Below are positions 1 to 7,756 of a DNA stretch of 64,000 nucleotides, one piece after another. The stretch's first letter is position 1. Each line of letters begins with the position of its first letter. The stretch covers positions 321,449-385,448 of the forward strand of contig NZ_JABAIL010000002.1 of assembly GCF_012641475.1 (NCBI RefSeq). Direction: 5' to 3'. This DNA is from Flammeovirga agarivorans. GTDB taxonomy: Bacteria > Bacteroidota > Bacteroidia > Cytophagales > Flammeovirgaceae. The position numbers and the translations under genes were made by a program. Below the pieces are notes generated by a model. That model did not search any database and was not told the origin of the DNA. It saw only the letters and a program-made list of their open reading frames with translations.

Positions 1-128
1 TAGCAAGTGAAGAAGTCTTTTCCTTGGATCAAAAAGGTTTTGATGATTTTGCTTCTAAGCCTTTCGAACCCGATTCATTATTACAAAAGCTGATCAAGCA
101 TATCCAAAAAAAGAACATCAAATCCTAA
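1..128 (+). CDS. Response regulator receiver domain, C-terminal end (partial)
   Basis: Only the last 42 codons are in the window; the gene starts upstream. The translated tail contains GFDDFASKPFEPDSLL, which matches the end of a CheY-like receiver: the invariant Lys followed by Pro-Phe, then the last helix. The protein stops right after the receiver, so this is either a single-domain regulator or the receiver at the end of a hybrid histidine kinase. Which of these cannot be told here. The receiver assignment is family knowledge applied to a short fragment. Confidence 0.7.
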   Translation, partial: ASEEVFSLDQKGFDDFASKPFEPDSLLQKLIKHIQKKNIKS

Positions 129-145
129 AAAATTTAAGATTGTAG

Positions 146-174
146 TTGAAAATCGGATTATGACTGTATTTTTG
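146..174 (+). promoter_or_regulatory. Bacteroidota-type promoter for the flippase-like gene
   Basis: TATTTTTG at 167-174 is an exact match to the Bacteroidota -7 element TAnnTTTG. A TTG at 146-148 lies 18 bases upstream, where the -33 element is expected. The start codon is about 50 bases further on. Confidence 0.6.
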
Positions 175-227
175 TACGTTATTTTATTTTAGTAATCAAC
201 GTCCAACTACATTATTTAGCTTCTTTT

Positions 228-1304
228 ATGGATACTCAAGAGCAAAAAATGCTAAAAAACCTAAGTCCGACAAAAATGTTTCTTCCGATTCTAGTTGGTC
301 TTAGTGTCCTATTTTACATGATTTGGTCTGATGATAGTATAAATCTCGATCTCATTATTGAAAGCCTTGGAAACATGAACCTTTTTTGGGTGTTTCTATC
401 TTTTGTAGTACTGTTTGGGCGTGATATCGGGTATATGTACAGAATTCGTACACTTACCAACAATAAATTAGATTGGAATGCCAGTTTCTTCGTGATTATG
501 CTTTGGGAGTTTGCCTCTGCAATTACTCCTTCTGTAGTTGGAGGAACAAGCGTTGCAGTGTTCATAATGAACAGAGAGAAAATACCCTTTGGTAAATCAC
601 TAAGTTTTGTGATGCTTACAGCAATTTTAGACAATATGTTCTTTGTCGTTGCTTCACTACTTGTTATTGCATTGTTTCCTGGAAGTATCTTCCCATCTAA
701 TGACTATTCTACAGACCTGCTTGGTTTTACACTTGGACTACCTCAAATATTTGCTGTTAGTGTTAGTTTAATCGCTTTTTATACCGCTTTTATGGCTTGG
801 GGATTATTTATTGGGCCAAAATCCTTTAAAAAATTCCTCTGGTATCTTACATCGTTTAGTTTTACAAAAAGGTGGAGAAGAATGGCTGTAAAAAGCGGAA
901 ATGAAATGGTTGTTGCATCAAAAGAGCTAAAAGGACACACTTCTTCCTATTGGGTAAAAGTAATTTTATCTACCGTTTTCATTTGGTCTGCGAGATATGC
1001 CATGTTGAATTGCTTAATCAATGCATTCTTACAAATAGATATTTTCAACCTTACTACTCAAGATATATTAGATCAGTTTCTAATTTTTGGCCGACAAATT
1101 ATCATGTGGATTGTGATGTTAATATCACCGACTCCTGGTAGTGCAGGAACTGCTGAATATTTCTTTGGAGAGTTTTTCAGAGAATTCTTTAAAGATGGAG
1201 GTATAGTATTGGTTGTTGCTCTGTTCTGGAGGCTTTTCACCTATTATACTTACCTATTGATTGGTGCAATTGTTCTTCCAAGATGGATTCAGAAAAGGTT
1301 TTAA
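228..1304 (+). CDS. Lysylphosphatidylglycerol synthase transmembrane / flippase-like family protein (UPF0104)
   Basis: A polytopic inner-membrane protein of 358 residues with about eight hydrophobic segments. The family signature is seen twice: a first half with WEFASAITPSVVGGTS and a C-terminal half with SPTPGSAGTAEYFFGEF. These correspond to the paired TP-(S/G)-G motifs of the LPG_synthase_TM family (MprF flippase half, YbhN). Family members move or attach groups to lipids, but the substrate cannot be inferred. The catalytic MprF domain is absent, as is usual for stand-alone members. It has its own promoter and a strong terminator, so it is probably transcribed alone. Confidence 0.85.
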   Translation: MDTQEQKMLKNLSPTKMFLPILVGLSVLFYMIWSDDSINLDLIIESLGNMNLFWVFLSFVVLFGRDIGYMYRIRTLTNNKLDWNASFFVIMLWEFASAITPSVVGGTSVAVFIMNREKIPFGKSLSFVMLTAILDNMFFVVASLLVIALFPGSIFPSNDYSTDLLGFTLGLPQIFAVSVSLIAFYTAFMAWGLFIGPKSFKKFLWYLTSFSFTKRWRRMAVKSGNEMVVASKELKGHTSSYWVKVILSTVFIWSARYAMLNCLINAFLQIDIFNLTTQDILDQFLIFGRQIIMWIVMLISPTPGSAGTAEYFFGEFFREFFKDGGIVLVVALFWRLFTYYTYLLIGAIVLPRWIQKRF

Positions 1305-1316
1305 TACAATAGAAAA

Positions 1317-1349
1317 GAGCTATACACTAAAAGGTATAGCTCTTTTTTT
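1317..1349 (+). terminator. Intrinsic terminator after the flippase-like gene
   Basis: Perfect 9-bp arms GAGCTATAC (1317-1325) and GTATAGCTC (1334-1342) with an 8-base loop, followed by seven T. Confidence 0.85.
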
Positions 1350-1630
1350 GTGTCTTATGTGTGTTTTCGATAATTAGGTAATAGGTAAATAAAAAATCGG
1401 TTCAACTAGAAAGTACTCTTTTTCTTATTGTAAAGGTCGAGATTACCGAAATGAACTACAATTCAGTTTATTAAGAATAGCTACAAATGTAATTTTCATA
1501 AAAGAATTCAATAAAACAGCTGATTTTCAAACAATAACTAGGAAAATTTACTTTCATTTTACAAATAGATGTCTGTAAATACAGTATTCTATGTTCTTTC
1601 TTACGAACTTTGTACCCCGAACTTAGAATT
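1350..1630. other. Intergenic region before the YgiQ gene
   Basis: AT-rich sequence with no convincing ORF. The only signal is a weak -7-like AACTTTG ending at 1611, about 20 bases before the ATG at 1631. No repeat or stable hairpin was seen beyond the preceding terminator. Confidence 0.4.
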
Positions 1631-3595
1631 ATGATTAAAAAAGAACATAAATTATCTGATTGGTTACCAATTACGAAGAAAGAAATGGAGCTTCGCGGTT
1701 GGGATAGCCTTGACGTTATTATTATTTCTGGTGATGCATATGTAGATCACCCTTCTTTTGGTGCAGCAGTGATTGCTCGCCTAGTAGAAGCAGAAGGTTT
1801 GAAAGTAGGAATTATCCCTCAACCTAACTGGAGAGATGATTTAAGAGACTTCAAGAAATTAGGAAAGCCTAATTTATTTTTTGGAGTAACTGGTGGCTGT
1901 ATGGATTCCATGGTGAATCATTATACAGCTGCAAAGAGAAAAAGATCCAATGATGCTTACACTCCTGATGGTGCTCCAGGTTTCAGACCTGATTATGCCA
2001 CTGTAGTATATACTAAAATATTAAAGGAATTATATCCTGAAGTACCTGTTCTTATTGGTGGAATTGAAGCCTCATTAAGAAGAGTAACACACTATGATTA
2101 TTGGTCTGATAAGCTGATGCCTTCTATACTAAAAGAATCTGATGCAGATATTTTGGTATATGGTATGGGTGAACAGCCTTTAAAGCAAATCATCAAATTG
2201 GTAAAAAAGGGCGTTCCTATGCGTTCGTTAAAGACTATTCAACAAACAGCTATTTTACAGCCTGTTGAAGAAGATGTACCAAAAGGTGTCCATTGGAATA
2301 CAATTGAATTAAATTCTCATGAGAAATGCTTAGAAGACAAAATTGCATTTGCTTCCAACTTTAAGCACATCGAAAGAGAATCAAATAAACAGATGGCTGA
2401 CCGTCTTGTTCAGGTAATTGGTGATGAAAGATTAGTGATCAACCCTCCTTATAAAACAATGAAGGAGAACGAAATTGATGCTTCATTCGATCTCCCTTAT
2501 ACAAGACTTCCTCATCCAAAGTACAATGGAAGAGGTCCTATCCCTGCATTCGAGATGATTAAGTTCTCTATCAATATGCATAGAGGGTGTTTTGGTGGTT
2601 GTAGTTTCTGTACTATTTCAGCTCACCAAGGTAAAATGATTGCAAGTAGATCCGAAAAATCAATTATCAATGAGATCAAAGAGGTAACAAAAATGCCTGA
2701 TTTCAAAGGTTATTTAAGTGATTTGGGAGGACCTTCTGCAAACATGTATAAGATGAAAGGTAAGATACAATCGATCTGCGATAAATGTGTCAGCCCATCT
2801 TGTATTCACCCTGTTGTTTGTGATAACTTGGATTCCTCTCACAAAGCAATGACTCAACTTTACAGAAAAGTTGATGCAATGCCTGAGATTAAAAAAGCCT
2901 TTGTTAGTAGTGGTATTCGCTATGATTTATTAGTTAGTGAATACAATAAATCTGACGAAACAAAGAGTTTGCATGAGTACATGGAACAGGTAGTTACCAG
3001 ACATATTCCTGGTCGTTTAAAAGTTGCTCCAGAGCATACTTCTGATCCTGTATTACGTATTATGCGTAAGCCATCTTTTAAACATTTCCATACTTTTAAA
3101 AAGAAGTTTGATCAGATCAATAAGAAACATGGTTTAAAACAACCACTGATTCCTTATTTTATTTCATCACACCCTGGTTGTGAAATGAAAGATATGGCAA
3201 ACCTTGCGTTGGAAACAAAGGATATGGGTTTCAAATTGGAGCAAGTTCAAGATTTTACTCCTACCCCAATGACAACAGCAACGGTTATCTATTATTCTGG
3301 AGTTCATCCTTATACCTTAAAGCCTGTTGATACGGTTAAGGACCCTAGAAAAAAGAAAGATCAGAATAAATTCTTCTTCTGGTATAAAAAGGAAAACCAG
3401 TCTTGGATTAGAGATACCTTACGAAAAAGTGGTAACTCAAAAATGGCTGAGGATCTGCTAAAATACCATGCACAACAAAAAAGGGAAGAGCGATTTGCCA
3501 ATACCACAAGCAATGGTAAACCAACTCCTTCAAAACATGGGAATAAAAATACTCCTTCGAAGAAAAACTCTAGAAATAAGAGAAGAAGAAAGTAA
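1631..3595 (+). CDS. YgiQ family radical SAM protein
   Basis: A full-length YgiQ/UPF0313 radical SAM protein of about 654 residues. It has the large N-terminal YgiQ domain and then the 4Fe-4S motif CFGGCSFC, with cysteines at about residues 320, 324 and 327. A further cysteine cluster typical of this family (CDKCVSPSC) lies about 60 residues later. The C-terminus is a Lys/Arg-rich tail. The substrate of the family is not established. I place the start at the ATG at 1631 rather than the TTG at 1610, because the homology-like region begins just after it (KKEHKLSDWLPITKKEMELRGW) and the TTG lies in a promoter-like context. Confidence 0.9.
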   Translation: MIKKEHKLSDWLPITKKEMELRGWDSLDVIIISGDAYVDHPSFGAAVIARLVEAEGLKVGIIPQPNWRDDLRDFKKLGKPNLFFGVTGGCMDSMVNHYTAAKRKRSNDAYTPDGAPGFRPDYATVVYTKILKELYPEVPVLIGGIEASLRRVTHYDYWSDKLMPSILKESDADILVYGMGEQPLKQIIKLVKKGVPMRSLKTIQQTAILQPVEEDVPKGVHWNTIELNSHEKCLEDKIAFASNFKHIERESNKQMADRLVQVIGDERLVINPPYKTMKENEIDASFDLPYTRLPHPKYNGRGPIPAFEMIKFSINMHRGCFGGCSFCTISAHQGKMIASRSEKSIINEIKEVTKMPDFKGYLSDLGGPSANMYKMKGKIQSICDKCVSPSCIHPVVCDNLDSSHKAMTQLYRKVDAMPEIKKAFVSSGIRYDLLVSEYNKSDETKSLHEYMEQVVTRHIPGRLKVAPEHTSDPVLRIMRKPSFKHFHTFKKKFDQINKKHGLKQPLIPYFISSHPGCEMKDMANLALETKDMGFKLEQVQDFTPTPMTTATVIYYSGVHPYTLKPVDTVKDPRKKKDQNKFFFWYKKENQSWIRDTLRKSGNSKMAEDLLKYHAQQKREERFANTTSNGKPTPSKHGNKNTPSKKNSRNKRRRK

Positions 3596-3612
3596 AAAGA
3601 TAAACATAAAAA

Positions 3613-3647
3613 AAACAGCACTTATTTATTTAAGTGCTGTTTTTTTA
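3613..3647 (+). terminator. Intrinsic terminator after the YgiQ gene
   Basis: Perfect 12-bp arms AAACAGCACTTA (3613-3624) and TAAGTGCTGTTT (3631-3642), followed by a T run. Confidence 0.85.
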
Positions 3648-3691
3648 TTTAGGGAATAAGTCACTATCGCTTACCCTTTGATCCGTCTAAA

Positions 3692-3730
3692 AATAATAAA
3701 CCCCACAACAAATATTTGCTATGGGGTTAT
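3692..3730 (-). terminator. Terminator for the small TonB-domain gene
   Basis: On the minus strand a CCCC/GGGG-based stem with one bulge is followed by TTTATTATTTTTA. It lies 30 bases past the stop at 3760. Confidence 0.55.
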
Positions 3731-3759
3731 TCATTAAATTTCAATACTATTTTGAAATC

Positions 3760-4161
3760 TTAGAATTCAAGTGAAAAGTTTAGAGGAATAATTACCCAAG
3801 AAGGTACAGCCTCTACTTCACCTGTAATATTATTTGTAACTAACGTTGGTTCAAATTCTAATGCTTTAATTGCTTCGTCTACTCCAGTCGCTAAACGAGT
3901 ATCAGAACCTTTCATAAAAGTATATTTTTCTACTTCTCCCTGAGCATTAACGTAAACTCTAACTTTAACAGATCCTTCAATTGCTAAATCTTTTCCAACT
4001 TTAGGATATGTAACAAGGCTCATTGCACTTTCATAATTTATTGGAGAAGCCTGCTTATATGAAAATAATGGTTTATCGTCGTCTATATTATTTGCGTTTA
4101 CTGATGCAATAGCAAATGTTAGAGAAAGTAAAAACGCTGTAATTATTCTGATATTTTTCAT
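3760..4161 (-). CDS. Secreted stand-alone TonB C-terminal domain protein
   Basis: A 133-residue protein with a clear Sec signal peptide (about residues 1-23, ending VNA). The rest, about 45-133, is a TonB C-terminal domain: YPKVGKDLAIEGSVKVRVYVNAQGEV is cut here to IEGSVKVRVYV as the key strand, then EAIKALEFEPT and WVIIPLNFSL at the end. A normal TonB has an N-terminal membrane anchor and a Pro-rich spacer; both are missing, so it cannot energise a receptor by itself. It is divergent from a BlaI/BlaR1-type pair whose protease ends in the same domain, which suggests a shared envelope function. That last point is inference. Confidence 0.75.
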   Translation of the reverse strand: MKNIRIITAFLLSLTFAIASVNANNIDDDKPLFSYKQASPINYESAMSLVTYPKVGKDLAIEGSVKVRVYVNAQGEVEKYTFMKGSDTRLATGVDEAIKALEFEPTLVTNNITGEVEAVPSWVIIPLNFSLEF

Positions 4162-4220
4162 GTTAGTATAATTTTAATTTAAAAAGAAAAAACAATGCCT
4201 TTGTTAACATTGGTGTAATA

Positions 4221-4228
4221 CAAAGGTA
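4221..4228 (-). promoter_or_regulatory. -7 element for the small TonB-domain gene
   Basis: On the minus strand TACCTTTG is an exact TAnnTTTG match about 60 bases upstream of the start. No clear -33 element was found. Confidence 0.5.
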
Positions 4229-4530
4229 TATTAATACACTTATAAAATGTATGATAAACACTTTAAAATATAGTGATCATCATCATTACTTCGACTTCAA
4301 ATTGTCAATTAAAAAGCTAAAAACCAACATTTCGTAAATATTTGTTTTTAATCAATTAGAAATTAGAAGTAATAAAGTGTAACGTAAACATCATTTCAAT
4401 GTTACTAAATTGTGAACTAAAAAACCTTAATTTTTAATAAGCTGATATAATCCGCTCATTTTTAATCACAAAAAATTTAAATCCCGACTCTCTTTTACAA
4501 GATTTATTTTAGATAAATAACTGCTAAAAC

Positions 4531-4614
4531 AACTAAACACTTAGTTATTCAACTACACTTTTAGTTATTAAACTAATTTTTTAGTTGAAAAAGTTGTGAA
4601 CTAAATTTTTAGTT
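4531..4614 (+). promoter_or_regulatory. Array of four BlaI-type operator dyads
   Basis: Four 16-bp dyads of the form AACTAA-N4-TTAGTT occur at 4531-4546, 4551-4566 (AACTA/TAGTT arms), 4571-4586 and 4599-4614. Start-to-start spacing is 20, 20 and 28 bp. They end 32 bases before the BlaI-type gene. The fourth dyad lies between a TTG at 4594-4596 and a -7-like TACATTG at 4617-4623, so a bound repressor would cover the promoter. BlaI/MecI repressors bind short dyads as dimers; assignment of these sites to the adjacent repressor is inference from position. Confidence 0.65.
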
Positions 4615-4646
4615 GATACATTGCAGACATCATCAAATAAATAATT

Positions 4647-5021
4647 ATGAAAAAGCTTACTACTGCAGAAGAACAAGTCATGCAAGTTTTATGGGATCTG
4701 GACAAAGGTTTTGTAAAAGAAATAATAGAGCAATTACCAGCTCCAAAACCTGCTTACAATACCATTTCTACTATTATTCGTATTCTGGAACAAAAAGAAT
4801 TTGTAGGTCATAATACATTTGGAAAATCGCATCAATACTATCCATTAGTAACAAAAGAACAATACTCACATCAATATCTTAAGAGTTTTGTAGGGAGATT
4901 CTTTAGTGGTTCTTTTGAAAACATGGTTTCTTTTTTTGCAAAAAAGGAAGATGTTAATCTTAATGAATTAGAAGACCTTTTAAAAGATATAGAAGACGAT
5001 AAACCAAACACTAAAGATTAA
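4647..5021 (+). CDS. BlaI/MecI/CopY family transcriptional repressor
   Basis: A 124-residue winged-helix repressor. The N-terminal half carries the family pattern LTTAEEQVMQVLWDL, then KPAYNTISTIIRILEQKEFV (recognition region), then HQYYPLVTKEQY. The C-terminal helices (about 75-120) are the dimerisation part, where BlaR1-type proteases usually cut. It stands four bases upstream of an M56 protease gene, the classical repressor and sensor-protease arrangement. The dyad array upstream points to autoregulation. No beta-lactamase or PBP gene is nearby, so the inducing signal is unknown. Confidence 0.9.
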   Translation: MKKLTTAEEQVMQVLWDLDKGFVKEIIEQLPAPKPAYNTISTIIRILEQKEFVGHNTFGKSHQYYPLVTKEQYSHQYLKSFVGRFFSGSFENMVSFFAKKEDVNLNELEDLLKDIEDDKPNTKD

Positions 5022-5025
5022 TAAC

Positions 5026-6561
5026 ATGCTTTCTTACCTCTTTATATCATCAATTGGATTAACATTACTCGCTCTATTTTATCTGATTTTCCTAAAAAGG
5101 GAAACCTTCTTTCAGTTAAATAGATTTACTATTCTAATTGGGGTAATGATCTCTATACTATTTCCTCTTCTCAATATATTACCAGAAGAGCAACAGACGG
5201 TGATAGCGAATACTATCCCAGTGATAACACTACCTGTGTTACAAGTAGGAGACCTTTCTCTATCAACTACTTCTGCTGTTACACTTAGTGATCATGAAAT
5301 TGCACTCCTTTTTTATGCTTCAGTAGTATTTTTATTTACAATAAAGTTTACACTTTCGAACTTGAAATTATGGAAGTTTATCGTTCGAAATCCAAAAGAA
5401 AAAAGGCTAAATAAGCAGCTAATTATTACCAACGGACAATACCCTACATTTGCTTATTTAGGATATATCTTTTGGGATAATTCTAAAAAGCTTTCCAAGC
5501 ATGAAGCTGACTTAATACTTCATCATGAAATTGCTCATGTAAAAGACTTCCACTCCATAGACATATTCATCATGGAACTATTAAAATGTATTTTTTGGTT
5601 CCACCCTGCTATATATATCATTGATGCTGCACTGCGCACGCAGCATGAATACATTGCCGATCAAAAGGCAAATCAAATGACGAACGATAGTTCCTATCGT
5701 CAATTAATGGTTCGATCACTTTTTGATGAGCTCTCAATAAGTGTTGGCCACGGATTTCAATTCTCAACTATTAAATCTAGAATTAACATGTTAAAACAAC
5801 AACGTTCTGCACAGTGGAAAAGAGTTCATTCCATCTTTTCAATCGTTTTTCTAAGTTCTATTATTGTCCTAGCACAAGCTTGTGTTAAAGATGGACTAAC
5901 TACCGACGTAGATCCTCGTATTAAAGATCTACAAGGTGATATTGTATTTGGATATGCAATTGATAATGAAATCTATTGGACAAGTGAAAACATGAAAACG
6001 TTTTTCCAAGGATATGAATCTGAGCAGACAACAGATCTTATTAAACAATTAGAAGCGGTTAAAGACAAAAATTTATTTCCTTCTTATATCTCTGAAAATG
6101 TCAATAACTTATTGATTGCTGATATGGATAAGGACAAATTAAGTGAAGAGTTAATTCAGAAAATTAAAGCACTCCCCTCTTCTAGAAGGTTTACCACTTT
6201 AAAGGAGGGTTCGTCTGAAACATATACTGATGAGCAACTAAAAAACGATGTATTCGAAGTGGTAGATCAACCCGCAATTTATAAAGGAGGCATGCAAAAA
6301 TTATATGCTCAATTGGCAAAAGAAATTAGTTATCCAACGAAGGCTAAGGAATTAAATATTGAAGGTAAAGTTTATATTCAATTTACTGTTAACCAAGATG
6401 GAAGCCTTACTGATATGAAAGCCTTAAAGTCGCCTGACTATTTATTAGAAGAAGAAGCTTTAAGAGCAGCACAAAAGGTAATGACGGACTGGCAACCTGC
6501 AGAACATCAAGGGCAGACCGTTAAACAAAGGTTGGTTATGCCAATCAGTTTTAAATTATAA
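5026..6561 (+). CDS. M56 (BlaR1-type) membrane metallopeptidase with a C-terminal TonB domain
   Basis: 511 residues. The N-terminal half has about four membrane helices with the gluzincin motif HEIAH at residues 167-171 and the third ligand region EYIAD at 208-212. After a last membrane segment near 275-290 comes an extracytoplasmic part of about 220 residues. It ends in a TonB C-terminal domain (about 430-511, with IEGKVYIQFTVNQDG and RLVMPISFKL). There is no penicillin-binding sensor domain as in BlaR1, so the TonB-like domain occupies the sensor position. The start lies four bases after the repressor stop. Family knowledge suggests that activation leads to repressor cleavage; the ligand is unknown. 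Confidence 0.85.
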   Translation: MLSYLFISSIGLTLLALFYLIFLKRETFFQLNRFTILIGVMISILFPLLNILPEEQQTVIANTIPVITLPVLQVGDLSLSTTSAVTLSDHEIALLFYASVVFLFTIKFTLSNLKLWKFIVRNPKEKRLNKQLIITNGQYPTFAYLGYIFWDNSKKLSKHEADLILHHEIAHVKDFHSIDIFIMELLKCIFWFHPAIYIIDAALRTQHEYIADQKANQMTNDSSYRQLMVRSLFDELSISVGHGFQFSTIKSRINMLKQQRSAQWKRVHSIFSIVFLSSIIVLAQACVKDGLTTDVDPRIKDLQGDIVFGYAIDNEIYWTSENMKTFFQGYESEQTTDLIKQLEAVKDKNLFPSYISENVNNLLIADMDKDKLSEELIQKIKALPSSRRFTTLKEGSSETYTDEQLKNDVFEVVDQPAIYKGGMQKLYAQLAKEISYPTKAKELNIEGKVYIQFTVNQDGSLTDMKALKSPDYLLEEEALRAAQKVMTDWQPAEHQGQTVKQRLVMPISFKL

Positions 6562-6567
6562 ATCTAT

Positions 6568-6593
6568 GGGGCTTCGGCCCCTATCTTTTTTTT
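6568..6593 (+). terminator. Intrinsic terminator after the M56 peptidase gene
   Basis: GGGGC-TTCG-GCCCC (6568-6581), a short stem with a UUCG tetraloop, followed within four bases by eight T. It overlaps the stop codon of the convergent minus-strand gene. Confidence 0.75.
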
Positions 6594-6901
6594 AAAGATC
6601 TTTTTCTTTCAAGACCAATTCTGTAACCAATAAAAAATATCGCGGCAATAACGTCAATCACAACCCAAGACATTTTATCATTGAGATGAAGAGGTATAAA
6701 AGGGTTGAAGGTTAAAAGAATAAAAACGAATACTACGATCAACCTTACTGTAAAATTCTTATCATAATGATTGATTTCATAATAAATACCAGCTATTGCC
6801 GCCACTGAAACCAATATTCGAAGGAAGGTATAAAATTCTAATGGCAAAGAGAAAACTGCTAGTAATAGGCATGTCCCTGTAATATTGAAGAGTATTTTCA
6901 T
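6581..6901 (-). CDS. Small membrane protein, DUF6804-like
   Basis: 106 residues with about four hydrophobic segments and a basic C-terminus (GLERKRSLKKR). The pattern of a short N-terminal helix, YYEINHYDKNF, FNPFIPLHL and WVVIDVIAAIFF resembles a small family of bacterial membrane proteins (DUF6804, from memory). No function is known. It is convergent with the M56 gene and its stop codon sits inside that gene's terminator. Confidence 0.6.
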   Translation of the reverse strand: MKILFNITGTCLLLAVFSLPLEFYTFLRILVSVAAIAGIYYEINHYDKNFTVRLIVVFVFILLTFNPFIPLHLNDKMSWVVIDVIAAIFFIGYRIGLERKRSLKKR

Positions 6902-6931
6902 TTTTTAATTAGTTGGTTTCTGAGAGTCTAA

Positions 6932-6966
6932 AAATACGAAAGGCACTCCTATTTCAGAAGTGCCTT
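6932..6966 (-). terminator. Hairpin terminator after the YiaAB gene
   Basis: Perfect 8-bp arms AAGGCACT (6940-6947) and AGTGCCTT (6959-6966). On the minus strand the stem is followed by TTCGTATTTTTA, an interrupted U-tract, so termination may be weak. Confidence 0.55.
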
Positions 6967-6976
6967 AGTGAATAAT

Positions 6977-7372
6977 TTATGAGTTATTATATTGATGTAT
7001 ATCTCTTGTATTTTTTTGTACTGTAATTGCCCCGAATATTGACATTATAAAACCAAAGGCGTAGAACCCTTTTTCACTTGGTAATAAATCTGCATTTATC
7101 AATCCTATTGCTAATAATGCTATGGAAGCAATTAATGAGAACCAACTTAAGCCATAGTAAAGGTTGGTTACTTGAATAAATTCTTCTTTATCTCTAACAC
7201 ATTTCTGAACAGATACAGCAGAATATAATGCAAATAAAAGTACAGTTAAGTAATACCCTTTTTCATTTAACAACATTTCTGCTCTAAATAAACCGATTAA
7301 ATATCCTAATACTCCTGTAATTAAAATCACCCAAGAGGATCCGATATACGCATTTGACGGTTTAGTATTCAT
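6977..7372 (-). CDS. YiaA/YiaB two-helix domain inner-membrane protein
   Basis: 131 residues made of two copies of a two-helix unit, about 9-60 and 69-120. Both copies share the pattern (S/W)-x-(I/L)-hydrophobic helix-GLxxAxxLxxEKGxY-hydrophobic helix-(S/T)VQKxxRD, for example FRAEMLLNEKGYY and INADLLPSEKGFY. This is the YiaAB domain family of unknown function. Four membrane helices are predicted by eye. Confidence 0.8.
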   Translation of the reverse strand: MNTKPSNAYIGSSWVILITGVLGYLIGLFRAEMLLNEKGYYLTVLLFALYSAVSVQKCVRDKEEFIQVTNLYYGLSWFSLIASIALLAIGLINADLLPSEKGFYAFGFIMSIFGAITVQKNTRDIHQYNNS

Positions 7373-7756
7373 AGTTAAGTTCTTTAAGTTATAAATAGAT
7401 AGTGAATCAACCTGACTCTTAAACTATCTGAAGTTGGGTTTACTAACGGCAGTTGTAAAGTATTGGTTTGGAATCGTTTAGTTAAAAAAGATTAATAAAT
7501 ATTAAACAACATATGAAAATACACATTAAATGAATGAATAAACATACACTTATTATAAAACCGTAACAAACACATATACAGCTATATAATCACAAAATAA
7601 TAACTGCAATTTGACAGGTAATTTTAGTGTTAAAAAACTACTGTTTACTTGTTGATTCACATAGTATACTTTTTTCACTCCCCCTACTTTTGTGATGTAA
7701 GCAAACAACAAAAAGCTTTCTCATTGTGTGCTTTAATTCTCACTAACTAATAAAGG
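7373..7756. other. Intergenic region between the YiaAB gene and hemA
   Basis: 384 bases, AT-rich, without a plausible gene. It separates divergent genes, so both promoters should lie here. A clear -7 element for hemA is at 7685-7692; nothing convincing was found for the minus-strand gene. Confidence 0.5.
7685..7692 (+). promoter_or_regulatory. -7 element for the hemA-globin transcript
   Basis: TACTTTTG is an exact TAnnTTTG match 65 bases upstream of the hemA start. A -33 element at good spacing is not obvious. Confidence 0.5.

Noticed and set aside
1610-1630. A TTG start for the YgiQ gene seven codons upstream of the ATG
   Set aside because: The extra codons do not resemble the family and the TTG overlaps a promoter-like AACTTTG.
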